Below, piece by piece: positions 35,561 through 44,630 of a DNA stretch of 64,000 nt. Positions within the stretch are counted from its first letter, which is position 1. Every line of letters begins with the position of its first letter. Both the position numbers and the translations under genes were made by a program. Under the pieces are notes generated by a model. That model was not told the origin of the DNA, did no database searches, and saw only the letters and a program-made list of their open reading frames with translations. The stretch spans positions 3,286,001-3,350,000 of the forward strand of contig OY970217.1 in assembly GCA_963713965.1 (NCBI GenBank), read 5' to 3'. The stretch comes from CALAGB01 sp963713965. GTDB taxonomy: Bacteria > Chloroflexota > Chloroflexia > Thermomicrobiales > Thermomicrobiaceae.

Positions 35561-37606
35561 CTATGAGTCTACGACCGGTCCGTCCGGTTGAACTGATGAG
35601 GCGAGTTGCACACCAGAACCTAAGACATCAAACCGCTCGCCCCGATACTGAACATTGTTCAGGCCGGTAACTTGATCCGTTATCGGAGTGGCCAGCAATC
35701 CCTGTGGCGAGGGGACAATGCCGAGCATGACCTGTACGAGAAGAACGATGCTGCCGGCCGCCCAGGCTTGTGGTGAACAGGCGACGGGGTAGTCGACTGG
35801 AAAAGGGGTTTGTCCCCGATCGTAGCCGCAGAAGAGCTCCGGCAGCCGGAAAAACGGAAACGATCTGGTGGCATCGATGAGGCTGCTGATCGCGCGCATT
35901 GCAGCGTCGTCGTGTCCATAGCGATGCATTCCAGCGATGATCAAACTGTTGTCGTGTGGCCAGATTGTTCCGTTGTGGTAGCTGATCGGATTGTAGGCGG
36001 CCATATTCGTCGACATAGTGCGAATGCCCCATCCCGAATGCATGTCAGGCGCCATGAGTCGTTCTACGACGTGTGCCGCCTTGTCGACATCGGGCAGCCC
36101 TGACCAAAGGAGATGTCCCGGGTTGGACGTCACACTGTCAACCTGCCGCTTCTGTCCGTCAAGTGCCAGAGCGAAGAATCCCTCATCCGGCATCCAGAAT
36201 GACTCCTGGACCGCTTCCTTCAGGGCCATTGCTCGCGTACGAAGTGTGGAGGCCCTGTCAATCTGCCCAAGCTTCTCATACACGTCGGCCATAGCGAGAC
36301 GTGCGGCATAGGCGTAGCCTTGAGGCTCAATTAGGGCAATTGGGGGTTCGGCCATACGACCGTCGGCAAATCGGATGCTGTCCTCGGAGTCTTTCCATCC
36401 CTGATTTCCCAGTCCACCGCTCGACCGCCTCCTGTACTCGATGAATCCATCGCCATCAAGATCGCCAAAGCGTTCGATCCACTCGAGCGCTTGTTCCGCG
36501 GCAGGAAGCAGATCGTTGAGCAAGACCGGATCGTGGACCCAACGCAGATATTCTCCGAGCAACATGAGCCACAGGGGGGTCGAATCGACCGAACCGTAGT
36601 AGCGAGAATGCGGAACCGTTTCCGAGATCGCGAGCTCTCCGAATCGGATTTCGTGTGCTATCTTGCCGGGCTCGGCGTCTCGGTAGGCGTTGATCTCGTG
36701 CGATTGATATGCTGCAAGAGTTCTGAGCGTTCCACGAGCGTGGCGTTGATTCAGCAGCATCGTCTGCAGACTGGTGATTACGGAGTCACGCCCGAAGATC
36801 GCGAGATACCACGGAAGTCCCGCTGCCGGAATCGGTTGTCCTGAGTTGAGTGCGATCTCAAGCGCTCCCAGATCCCGAATTGAACGCTCATATGCCCGGG
36901 CGAGATCGTCATCATCCGTCAACAGCTTTGGCGTCCGCTGTATCCATTCGAGTACCGAGACATGTCCAATATCTTCCGCCACCGGTACCGGCTGATGTGA
37001 CTCGGGAGTGGGCACCTTCCAGTTAACCAGGACCTCAATCGTCCAACGTGCATGCGGTTCCAGGTCCATCCAGAAGGTGGTGTGCCCTTGATCGATTTCG
37101 TCCGGCGCGACCGAAAACTGGATGCGTGTCAATCGCTGATTTGCTCGTATTGTGTCGATGAACGTGATGGTGTTGTTTGAGGATTCGATCCGACTGTGAG
37201 GGCCTCGTAAATTTGGCGACACCGATCGAACTTCAAAGATGTCTTCAAAATCCGCGTCAAACCAGAGATGTAGCGGAATCCTTTGGAGATTTGGACCGCG
37301 GTTGGTGATCTCTATCGTCTCGGTCAAGCCAGTGCGTCGAAGCCGTCTCTTTCGAATGACCTCGAGATCCTGGGCGGCAAGCGTCTCTGAACCGCGATTT
37401 GTGAGGTAAATTTGGCTCTCCGAGAATCCCGCGGGTCCAGAGCTGAGCAACGTGAGGACTATGCTGCCCAGTTCCATACGAAAGCACGACAGGAATCGCG
37501 TGTCTGCCGCGAATACACCGTGCTGCTCTGATGCGTCGATATCTCCAGAACTGTTTGAGACGACAAACGTCGTTCCCGCGACAGCTGTCAGATCCTGATT
37601 TGCCAT
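35561..37606 (-). CDS. Glycogen debranching-type enzyme (amylo-alpha-1,6-glucosidase family, N-terminal GDE_N domain)
   Basis: A 681-residue protein. The N-terminal beta domain begins with TFVVSNSSGDIDASEQHGVF and AADTRFLSCFRMEL, diagnostic of the bacterial GDE_N_bis domain. An (alpha/alpha)6 barrel follows, with GLPWYLAIFGRDSVITSLQT, the PGKIAHEIRFGELA loop and YHNGTIWPHDNSLIIAGMHR. Members act on alpha-glucans, probably by removing alpha-1,6 glucose, though many are uncharacterised. Length is usual. Close to a GT4 glycosyltransferase and a WrbA-like protein in the opposite orientation. Confidence 0.88.
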   Translation of the reverse strand: MANQDLTAVAGTTFVVSNSSGDIDASEQHGVFAADTRFLSCFRMELGSIVLTLLSSGPAGFSESQIYLTNRGSETLAAQDLEVIRKRRLRRTGLTETIEITNRGPNLQRIPLHLWFDADFEDIFEVRSVSPNLRGPHSRIESSNNTITFIDTIRANQRLTRIQFSVAPDEIDQGHTTFWMDLEPHARWTIEVLVNWKVPTPESHQPVPVAEDIGHVSVLEWIQRTPKLLTDDDDLARAYERSIRDLGALEIALNSGQPIPAAGLPWYLAIFGRDSVITSLQTMLLNQRHARGTLRTLAAYQSHEINAYRDAEPGKIAHEIRFGELAISETVPHSRYYGSVDSTPLWLMLLGEYLRWVHDPVLLNDLLPAAEQALEWIERFGDLDGDGFIEYRRRSSGGLGNQGWKDSEDSIRFADGRMAEPPIALIEPQGYAYAARLAMADVYEKLGQIDRASTLRTRAMALKEAVQESFWMPDEGFFALALDGQKRQVDSVTSNPGHLLWSGLPDVDKAAHVVERLMAPDMHSGWGIRTMSTNMAAYNPISYHNGTIWPHDNSLIIAGMHRYGHDDAAMRAISSLIDATRSFPFFRLPELFCGYDRGQTPFPVDYPVACSPQAWAAGSIVLLVQVMLGIVPSPQGLLATPITDQVTGLNNVQYRGERFDVLGSGVQLASSVQPDGPVVDS

Positions 37607-37971
37607 CCGTTATCCAATTCTCTCACTGTCGGTCGACGGTCGTCTGGGAATGAAGTGTCGTACAGATGTGATCGATCTCTTCTACGATCAGAGCTCCACC
37701 GCAGAGAGTCATGCGTCGGCACGTGGGTCAGCGGCGTCAATCAACGAACATCCAAACCGCTCGGTCTTATGACTGCTGCCGGCAGCGAGTATTCGAAACG
37801 TTTGACCGAGCCAGCCAGTCATGACCGCAACGGCGGCCTCGGCGGACTGCCTAAGTCTAGCGCCGCCGAGGTCACTTTCCCCGTATCATCGCTGCTATGC
37901 GTGCTCGAATCGAATGTCCCGAATCGTTCGAGCCCGACCACCGGCTCTCAGAGCAACTCGACAGAAGAGTT
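37607..37971. other. Intergenic region, no gene seen
   Basis: 365 bp between the divergent debranching-enzyme start and the repeated-arm terminator. It must hold the debranching-enzyme promoter, but I cannot single out one. A 121-codon plus-strand frame here has no ribosome site and looks non-coding. Confidence 0.5.
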
Positions 37972-37995
37972 AGCCCGCTCGAGACCGAGCGGGCT
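37972..37995 (-). terminator. Terminator (repeated-arm type) after the Excalibur-domain secreted protein
   Basis: AGCCCGCTC (37972-37980), loop GAGACC, GAGCGGGCT (37987-37995). It lies 39 bp beyond the stop of the minus-strand gene at 38034 and has the same arms as the hairpins at 28012 and 41377. Confidence 0.85.
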
Positions 37996-38033
37996 GTCCG
38001 TTGCGATGTCGTCAAGCTAAGCCTGATCTCCGA

Positions 38034-39164
38034 TTACGGTAGGCTCTCGCACACGATTCCATCGTGATCGTTGTCGAGTCCGTCGTAGTTGTTGCTGGGC
38101 GAGCCACCGTGGCTGTCAAAGTACTGCTGCGCTTCGGCGTGGGTGGCGAAGTCGCTACAGTTCATGTCCTGGTGCGGCCCAGTGTCCGTATTTCCGTTGT
38201 CGGTCTGGCTGCCATTACCGTCGCCTGCTGGCGGCGGCGATGCCGGAGGCGACCAATCGCTCGGCGGATTCGGATCAACTGTGACCGTTTTGCCGAGTTG
38301 TGTGTAGCGCCAGGTGTAGTAATGCTGTCCTACGTTCCCCGCTTCGACCTGCCAGCCCTGATCATTGCTCGGGGTGTAGGTCAGGACGCGGCGCTCAAAG
38401 ACTTGAACCAAGACCTGTTTCTGAACGCCACCGACCAGCACGCTCGTCCAGTACGCCTCAGTTAGCGGATAGCCGGTCGCGTAGTAGGGGTTTGGAAACA
38501 CATTGGCGGTTGAATAGGTGCCGTTGTTGAAGACAGTTCCTGAGCTGTTCATGAAATCCCAGAAGACGGACGCCACGTTGTGATTGGTCGGCGCTCCTAC
38601 GTCGTTCGCAATGACGCCGTATGACGCGAGGTTCTGATCGTCTCCAACTGTTCCGGCTCGATCAACGGTCTGCGTGATCTTCCAGCCGCTCGGAATCGCG
38701 CCATAACCCATCAATGTGTTGAAGGTGGCGTACGTTGGTCCGTTTGAGTCGTTCGCGTCTCCCGCAACATTCACCTGTGCTGGATCGTGTTGCTCGAACG
38801 TGTTGTCACCAATCTGCAACCGGCCTGTGATGAGCTCTTCCGCCAGCAACCCGTTGGTCACGTACCAGATGGACGATTGATCCCCGTCTGGATTAGTGAT
38901 CTCCATGCGGGTTTTGTCGAAGTACTGGACTTGACGTTGCCCATTTGGCGATTCGGAGTACGGCTCGAGCAACGATGGCGAGTCTGCCGAAGGTCCCCAC
39001 ATCCAGGTGCGGTTGGCTTGCCCAGCGACTACTGGCAGATCAGTCCGTGCCCACGTGTTGCCGAAGTGATCTCCGGCTATTGGCTCAGCGGCTGTGGGTA
39101 TGGCCAATGCCAACCACAGTCCAATAATCGTGGCGACGCTCACGATACGTGTGCATCGAGTCAT
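38034..39164 (-). CDS. Secreted modular protein: shared N-terminal module plus Excalibur calcium-binding domain
   Basis: A 376-residue exported protein. After a signal peptide (VSVATIIGLWLALAIPTAAE) comes a module of about 265 residues with the landmarks NTWARTDLPV, RTWMWGPSA, GQRQVQYFDKTRMEI, WYVTNGLLAEELITG, TNHNVASVFWDFMNS, GVQKQVLVQVFERRVLTYTP and AGNVGQHYYTWRY. It ends with a Pro/Gly/Asp linker and an Excalibur domain (NCSDFATHAEAQQYF to NDHDGIVCESLP), a short Cys-flanked D-x-D-x-D-G calcium loop. First of three paralogues. ATG 39164 is the first codon giving a proper signal peptide. Function of the shared module is unknown. Confidence 0.82.
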   Translation of the reverse strand: MTRCTRIVSVATIIGLWLALAIPTAAEPIAGDHFGNTWARTDLPVVAGQANRTWMWGPSADSPSLLEPYSESPNGQRQVQYFDKTRMEITNPDGDQSSIWYVTNGLLAEELITGRLQIGDNTFEQHDPAQVNVAGDANDSNGPTYATFNTLMGYGAIPSGWKITQTVDRAGTVGDDQNLASYGVIANDVGAPTNHNVASVFWDFMNSSGTVFNNGTYSTANVFPNPYYATGYPLTEAYWTSVLVGGVQKQVLVQVFERRVLTYTPSNDQGWQVEAGNVGQHYYTWRYTQLGKTVTVDPNPPSDWSPPASPPPAGDGNGSQTDNGNTDTGPHQDMNCSDFATHAEAQQYFDSHGGSPSNNYDGLDNDHDGIVCESLP

Positions 39165-39569
39165 GTGTCTTTCCCTACTTTCTCCTACGAGCGTCGATGT
39201 CGCGCGCTTCATGTTCGGTTATGCTGCGCCGGAGCGTCAACTTTTCATGCGAGTGCCGGTTGCATACGTTGAATGTATGCGGTCCTCAGTGTCCTGATTG
39301 CGAGTACTCTCACGCAAACCTCTTGCGCCGCGGCCCGCCATCACCTGATAATCACTTCCAGCGTCCAAAAAGTCGAATTTTGACTACTTGCAAGGGCTAG
39401 TGACGACTGTGCTCGAAGTTCGCAAGGGGCACTCGGCCGCCGATCAGGCTCGAGAAGAGTTTCAGTCGTAGAGCTCGGCCGGAGTCACGTCTGCGATAAC
39501 TGAAGTCGGCAATTCGGGGTTGAGTTTCCGCCGCCGGAGAATTGAATCGATAGTGTGGGGGAAGTAGAG
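39165..39569. other. Divergent promoter region between two paralogous secreted-protein genes
   Basis: 405 bp without a convincing gene. It must hold promoters for both divergent genes. A plus-strand frame spanning 39094-39297 contains no ribosome site and is probably chance. Confidence 0.5.
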
Positions 39570-41309
39570 ATGATTTCGCTCCGTAAATGGTTGGTCATCC
39601 CAGTCTTGCTGACGCTTATCACCGCGGCAGTTGTGCCCGCGGCGGCGGAATCGATTGCCGATCCCAGCTTCCAGAAAACGTGGGCGTATACCGATCAACC
39701 GGTGGTCAGCGGGCAAGCTCATCGCACCTGGATGTGGGGTCCGACCGCCAATACTCCGGCGCTGTGGGAGCCCTATTTCGAGTCTCCCGGTGGTCAGCGT
39801 GAGGTGCAGTATTTCGACAAAGCCCGCATGGAGATCACACACCCAGACGGAGACCAGTCGTCCATCTGGTATGTGACCAACGGTCTGCTGGCTAAAGAGC
39901 TCATCACTGGTCAAATGCAGGTGGGCGACGGCTCGTTCGTGCAGCACGATCCCGCTCAGGTGAACGTCGCCGGAGACTCCAACGATCCGAACGGTCCAAC
40001 GTATGAGACGTTCAGCCAGTTGACGGGAAGCGCCGCGATCTCCAATAACACCACGATCATTCAGACGGTCGACCGCGAAGCGAACGTCGGATCGGATCAA
40101 GGTTTTAGCAGTTACAACGTGGTCGCCAAGGACGTCGGATCTCCGACCCAGCATACCGTTGCGTCGGTCTTCTGGGACTTCATGAACAGCTCGGGCGTCG
40201 TCTATGACCAGGGAAATTACCTGACGGCTCCCCTGTTTGCGAACCCGTTCTACGCGACAGGCTACCCATTGACCGAAGCGTATTGGACCACGGTGCTGGT
40301 CGGCGGGGTCCAGAAGCAGGTGCTGGTGCAGGTCTTCGAGCGACGCGTGCTGACCTACACGCCGAGCAACCCAGAAGGATGGAAAGTCGAGGCCGGCAAC
40401 GTCGGCCAGCACTACTACACCTGGCGCTATTCGCAATTGGGCGAGTCACCGGTCTCCGCGTCGTCATCAAAGCCTGTGACGAATTTGTCCGTACCGAACT
40501 TTGACCACGTCTACGTTATTATGATGGAGAACAAGGAGATTTCGTCGGTCGTCGGCAGTCCGGATGCACCCTATATCAACAGTCTCAGCCAGCAATACGG
40601 ATTGGCGACCGACTACACCGGTGTCAGCCACCCATCTGAACCGAACTACCTCGCTCTCTGGTCGGGTTCGACGAATGGCGTTGGCGACGACAACGTTCAT
40701 AACCTCAATGGCACGACAGTCGCCGATCAGCTCGAGGCGGCCGGGAAGAGCTGGATGGTTTACGCTGAGAATTACCCGGTCTCGCAGGCGGGAGACACGT
40801 GCTACACGGACGCCAGCGCGCACGATGGAGAGGACGGCACGGGTAATTACGTGCGCCGTCACAATCCGGCCATGAGCTTCACCAGTTTGAGCGGAAACGT
40901 GCAACGATGTGCCCAGCACGTGACCGATTTCACCCACTTCAACGCGTCGACCGCGGATTTCAGCTTCATCGTGCCGAATCTGTGTCACGACATGCATGAC
41001 TGCCCAGTCGCGACTGGGGATGGCTGGCTGCAAAGCTGGCTGGAGTCAGACATCCTTGGTACCGACACATGGGCACAGACCAACAGCGCCATCATCATCA
41101 CGTGGGACGAAGGGTCGACCAACATCGGCGGCGGCGGAGTGATCCCGACCATCGTCATTTCGAACCACACACCGAAATCATTCGTCTCTCCGAGCCCCGC
41201 GAACCACTACTCGCTATTGCGGACGATCCAGGAGGCGTTTGGCCTGGACTGTCTGAACGAGAGCTGTAACGCCAAAGATCTGTCGCAGTTCTTCACGGGA
41301 ACCAATTAG
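39570..41309 (+). CDS. Secreted modular protein: shared N-terminal module plus phosphoesterase (acid phosphatase / phospholipase C-like)
   Basis: A 579-residue exported protein. Signal peptide LVIPVLLTLITAAVVPAAAE, then the shared module (FQKTWAYTDQPV through AGNVGQHYYTWRYSQLG), then from residue 312 a phosphoesterase domain of the PF04185 type: FDHVYVIMMENKEISSVVGS, the substrate loop VSHPSEPNYLALWSG, CHDMHDC and IIITWDEGSTN. The domain hydrolyses phosphate monoesters or diesters such as phospholipids, using metal ions. ATG 39570 behind GTGTGGGGGA. Fusing the unknown module to a catalytic domain suggests it is a targeting or binding module. Confidence 0.86.
   Translation: MISLRKWLVIPVLLTLITAAVVPAAAESIADPSFQKTWAYTDQPVVSGQAHRTWMWGPTANTPALWEPYFESPGGQREVQYFDKARMEITHPDGDQSSIWYVTNGLLAKELITGQMQVGDGSFVQHDPAQVNVAGDSNDPNGPTYETFSQLTGSAAISNNTTIIQTVDREANVGSDQGFSSYNVVAKDVGSPTQHTVASVFWDFMNSSGVVYDQGNYLTAPLFANPFYATGYPLTEAYWTTVLVGGVQKQVLVQVFERRVLTYTPSNPEGWKVEAGNVGQHYYTWRYSQLGESPVSASSSKPVTNLSVPNFDHVYVIMMENKEISSVVGSPDAPYINSLSQQYGLATDYTGVSHPSEPNYLALWSGSTNGVGDDNVHNLNGTTVADQLEAAGKSWMVYAENYPVSQAGDTCYTDASAHDGEDGTGNYVRRHNPAMSFTSLSGNVQRCAQHVTDFTHFNASTADFSFIVPNLCHDMHDCPVATGDGWLQSWLESDILGTDTWAQTNSAIIITWDEGSTNIGGGGVIPTIVISNHTPKSFVSPSPANHYSLLRTIQEAFGLDCLNESCNAKDLSQFFTGTN
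40284..40437. repeat. Near-identical patch shared with 42107-42261 (inverted)
   Basis: From TATTGGACCACGGTGCTGGT to CACCTGGCGCTATTCG about 150 bp match the minus-strand paralogue with a single mismatch (TAC/TAT) as I read it, including synonymous positions. Outside the patch the two genes differ freely, which points to recent gene conversion. Confidence 0.85.
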
Positions 41310-41376
41310 CGGAACTCGCGACTGATCTCGAGGCATCGGGGTCGGTGCGAACCGGATCGCAAGTGACATAAACGAT

Positions 41377-41402
41377 GAGCCCGCTCAGATTCGAGCGGGC
41401 TC
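41377..41402 (+). terminator. Terminator (repeated-arm type) after the phosphoesterase gene
   Basis: GAGCCCGCTC (41377-41386), loop AGATTC, GAGCGGGCTC (41393-41402), then GTTCTCG: a perfect 10-bp stem. Same arms as at 28012 and 37972. Confidence 0.9.
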
Positions 41403-41555
41403 GTTCTCGTGCGGACTCGTAGTCAATCCGTTTTGCGGTCAACTGATCTGAATGATCTCGCTACCTATCACCACCATTTCTTTTCGGTTCGAATCAACTG
41501 TCAAAGGCAGTCGATACGTAGACCGCGACGCGCATCGGTCGTCGGGGTGGTGAGA

Positions 41556-42971
41556 TCAATCCCCAATTCGCGTCCAGGAACCGCACAGGTCAGCACTGAA
41601 TCCAGCGTCCGACGCCGAGATGTGCACGATCTGCAGGTCGGTGCTCAGATCATTGTCGATGACGTCCTCGAATGTGCCGCCGAACCCACTTAACCGCTGC
41701 CAATAGCAGGTCTCGGACGAATCAGAATTCCGCCACGTTCCGGGCGCAATGTCGCGGCCAACTCGGTAGGTTCCGTCTCCAAAATCGGCCGTTGGGCTCG
41801 ACGTGAGAGCCGTGTTGTCCGGCGTCCAGGTGCCGCAATCAATCGACGAGAAACCGAGGTCAGATGGACTGATAGTAACGATGGTCGGGGCAAAGACGAA
41901 ATTGTAGGCAATGACCTCCTCCTGCGTACCGCCGAAACCGCTTAGCCGCTCCCAATAACATCCCAGCGTGGCGTCGCTGTTGTGATAGGTTCCGGAGGCG
42001 ATGTCAACATCGACCAGGTATGTGCCATCGTCGAAGGTCTGTTCTGACCCAGTAGGCGGCTGCGATGAGCCGTCGCCCGGGTTCTCCGTTGGCTGATTGC
42101 TGAGCTCCGAATAGCGCCAGGTGTAATAGTGCTGGCCGACGTTGCCGGCCTCGACTTTCCATCCTTCTGGGTTGCTCGGCGTGTAGGTCAGCACGCGTCG
42201 CTCGAAGACCTGCACCAGCACCTGCTTCTGGACCCCGCCGACCAGCACCGTGGTCCAATAGGCTTCGGTGAGTGGATATCCCGTCCCGTAGTATGGGTTC
42301 TCAAAGAGCTTGCCTGTTACGTTTATGCCATTCTCGTAGACCGTTCCGGTGCTGTTCATGAAGTCCCAGAAAACGGATGCCACGTTGTGATTGGTCGGTA
42401 CCCCCACGTCTTTTGCGGTCACGTTGAAGCTGGACGTACCGTCGTCAGCACCGACCATGCCGGCACGATCGACCGTTTGGGTGATGACCCAACCATCTGG
42501 GACGGCTGCGTAGCTCATGAGCGCGTTGAAGGTCGAGTACGTTGGACCGTTGGGATCGTCGGCGTCGCCGGCCACATTGACGTTGGCCGGGTCATGTTCT
42601 TCGAACGCAGTGTCACCGAGTTGCAGCCGACCGGTGATGAGCTCCTCCGCCAACAATCCGTTGGTGATGTACCAGGTGGACGTGGTATCGGCGTCTGGTT
42701 GCGTGATCTCCATACGGGTCTTGTCGAAGTACTGGACCTGACGTTGCCCGTTCGGAGACTCAGCATATGGTTCCAACAGTAAGCCGCTATTTGCTTCTGG
42801 TCCCCACATCCAGGTGCGATGCGCTGTTTCTGATAAAACTGGTTGATCGGTCCGTTCCCACGTCTTTTGAAACGCCGGTACCGCGATGGGCTCAGCTGTC
42901 GCCGGCGCGATGACGACCAGGCTGAGACAGACCGCCGCAATGACAAGCGCCACCGATTTAAATTGATTCAT
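41556..42971 (-). CDS. Secreted modular protein: shared N-terminal module plus two tandem repeats
   Basis: A 471-residue exported protein. Signal peptide ALVIAAVCLSLVVIAPATAE, then the shared module (FQKTWERTDQPV to AGNVGQHYYTWRYSEL), then a Pro/Gly linker and two copies of a domain of about 70 residues: FDDGTYLVDVDIASGTYHNS with CYWERLSGFGGT, and FGDGTYRVGRDIAPGTWRNS with CYWQRLSGFGGT. Each repeat has one Cys before Trp and a second Cys near its end (CGTW, CGSW), so a disulfide per repeat is likely. The repeats resemble small cell-surface beta domains of unknown function. ATG 42971 follows GAGGGG; the frame further upstream lacks a signal peptide. Confidence 0.84.
   Translation of the reverse strand: MNQFKSVALVIAAVCLSLVVIAPATAEPIAVPAFQKTWERTDQPVLSETAHRTWMWGPEANSGLLLEPYAESPNGQRQVQYFDKTRMEITQPDADTTSTWYITNGLLAEELITGRLQLGDTAFEEHDPANVNVAGDADDPNGPTYSTFNALMSYAAVPDGWVITQTVDRAGMVGADDGTSSFNVTAKDVGVPTNHNVASVFWDFMNSTGTVYENGINVTGKLFENPYYGTGYPLTEAYWTTVLVGGVQKQVLVQVFERRVLTYTPSNPEGWKVEAGNVGQHYYTWRYSELSNQPTENPGDGSSQPPTGSEQTFDDGTYLVDVDIASGTYHNSDATLGCYWERLSGFGGTQEEVIAYNFVFAPTIVTISPSDLGFSSIDCGTWTPDNTALTSSPTADFGDGTYRVGRDIAPGTWRNSDSSETCYWQRLSGFGGTFEDVIDNDLSTDLQIVHISASDAGFSADLCGSWTRIGD
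42107..42261. repeat. Second copy of the near-identical patch (partner of 40284-40437)
   Basis: The reverse complement matches 40284-40437 with one mismatch noted. It encodes the end of the shared module (VLVQVFERRVLTYTPSNPEG to HYYTWRYS). Confidence 0.85.
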
Positions 42972-43237
42972 CCAACCCCTCAAATCCCAATTCTTCCTTC
43001 GAATACGCGCCTTCGTAGTCTCACCGTAACAATGCGACGTGTCAAATCGAGAAATAGACAAACATGACACGCGCAGATTTCTAAGCCATCTACGTCAATA
43101 GTTGTCGCAACGCAGGTGCATAGTCCTAGGTTGCCTGTAATCGATTCCGGCGGCCCGCTCAGTTGGAAGGTATGCTCCGTCACTGTTCGTGATATGAACC
43201 TGGAGCGCTTTACCTGGGGGCATTGGCTCTTTAGAAT

Positions 43238-44344
43238 ATGGAGCAAATGTTAAGGTGGCTTGGAAAACGATCAACCCGGTTCAATACATCTGAGCAAGTC
43301 GACAAGGCTCCCGGCGTTCAGGACGATGGCTCACTCGGCCCTCCCTATCAGGGAGATGCCTCAACGGAAGCCACGCACGATCGCTCCTACGGTTTCCTCG
43401 CAGCGATCCTGTTCGTCGTGTACATGTCGATCGCCGTCATTCTTTACGTGTGGCGCGGTGCCTACTTCACGCCAGACCGCTGGGCGATCTTGCTGTTTGT
43501 GACGGCCATCGCGCTGGGTCAGTGGAAGGCGTTCCTGCGCGACTGGATCCCGGTGGTCTTGCTGATCTTCGGGTACGAGTTCATGCGCGGTATCGCCTAT
43601 CAGATCATCCAGGAGCGTCACAGCAACATTCATCTGACCGAATTGATCGCGGCCGACCGTTTCATGTTCTTCGGGCATTTACCCACGCTCTGGCTCCAGG
43701 ACAAGCTCTACCAGCCCGGGGTTGTCCATTGGTACGACGCTCTGGCAATGGTCATGTACATCATGCACTTCGTCTTTCCGCTCATCTTTGCCTTCATCCT
43801 CTGGATCGGGAGCAAAGAGCGCTTCTGGTACTTCACCATCACGTTCTTGTTGATGACGTACCTTGGTTTCACCATCTATCTGTTCTATCCCGCCGCACCG
43901 CCCTGGATGGCCGATCAGTGGGGCGTGATTCACGGCGTGCAGCTGCCGTTCGATCAGGTCTTTCATGCGCTGGTGCCACACCAGTACAACAACCTCAACA
44001 TGATCCAGATCTGGAACGACGCCAGCGGTGATCCCGTCGCCGCCATGCCCTCGCTGCATGCGGCCTATCCGTGGATAACCATGCTCTTCGCGATCAAGTT
44101 TTTCGGCAAGAAAGGGCTGATCTTCGTTCCATACAATGCCGCGCTGTGGTTCGCCGTCATTTATCTCGGGCAGCATTGGGTAATCGACATCATCGGCGGC
44201 ATCGCACTCGCTTCGGTCACGTTCGCCGCCATGTACTTCGTTTGGCCACGTATACAGCAGTCTCGTCTGCATCTGATTCCGGTCAAGACGTCGCTCTGGG
44301 GACGGCGTGCGGTGGAGGCATTGCGCCCTTCACTCAATCGTTAA
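43238..44344 (+). CDS. PAP2-superfamily integral membrane protein (inositolphosphotransferase/Aur1-like)
   Basis: A 368-residue polytopic protein with about eight helices after a polar 50-residue N-terminus. The PAP2 catalytic signature is in AAMPSLHAAYPWITMLFAIK and VIYLGQHWVIDIIGGIALAS; the first histidine and the H-x3-D are conserved. The N-terminal KxxxRP motif of classical PAP2 phosphatases is absent, as in the PAP2_3 subgroup, which includes phosphoinositol and other head-group transferases. ATG 43238 has little ribosome site; ATG 43247 behind GGAG is an alternative. Possible substrates are membrane phospholipids. Confidence 0.8.
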   Translation: MEQMLRWLGKRSTRFNTSEQVDKAPGVQDDGSLGPPYQGDASTEATHDRSYGFLAAILFVVYMSIAVILYVWRGAYFTPDRWAILLFVTAIALGQWKAFLRDWIPVVLLIFGYEFMRGIAYQIIQERHSNIHLTELIAADRFMFFGHLPTLWLQDKLYQPGVVHWYDALAMVMYIMHFVFPLIFAFILWIGSKERFWYFTITFLLMTYLGFTIYLFYPAAPPWMADQWGVIHGVQLPFDQVFHALVPHQYNNLNMIQIWNDASGDPVAAMPSLHAAYPWITMLFAIKFFGKKGLIFVPYNAALWFAVIYLGQHWVIDIIGGIALASVTFAAMYFVWPRIQQSRLHLIPVKTSLWGRRAVEALRPSLNR

Positions 44345-44630
44345 GAGCGCGACATTTTCGAGCCGCGCGTTGCGGCGACCCGCATGACCCGGTACACTCG
44401 TGACTATGTGACAGAACACGCGTTCGATCAAAACGGCCGATCGGCTTTCGCCGTGGTCGTGATTGCGTCATTTTCAATTCCGGGGATCAACAAGCGGCAT
44501 GCTGTCTGGACCTCGACTTGCGAAGGGATTCGTTGACGACACGGTCGTTTCCAGGTGACGTCGCCGGCAGGAGATCGCGTAGACGACGCGATCGCTCAGC
44601 TGAATGTCGTCAGGGGAGGGCGGCTCATCG

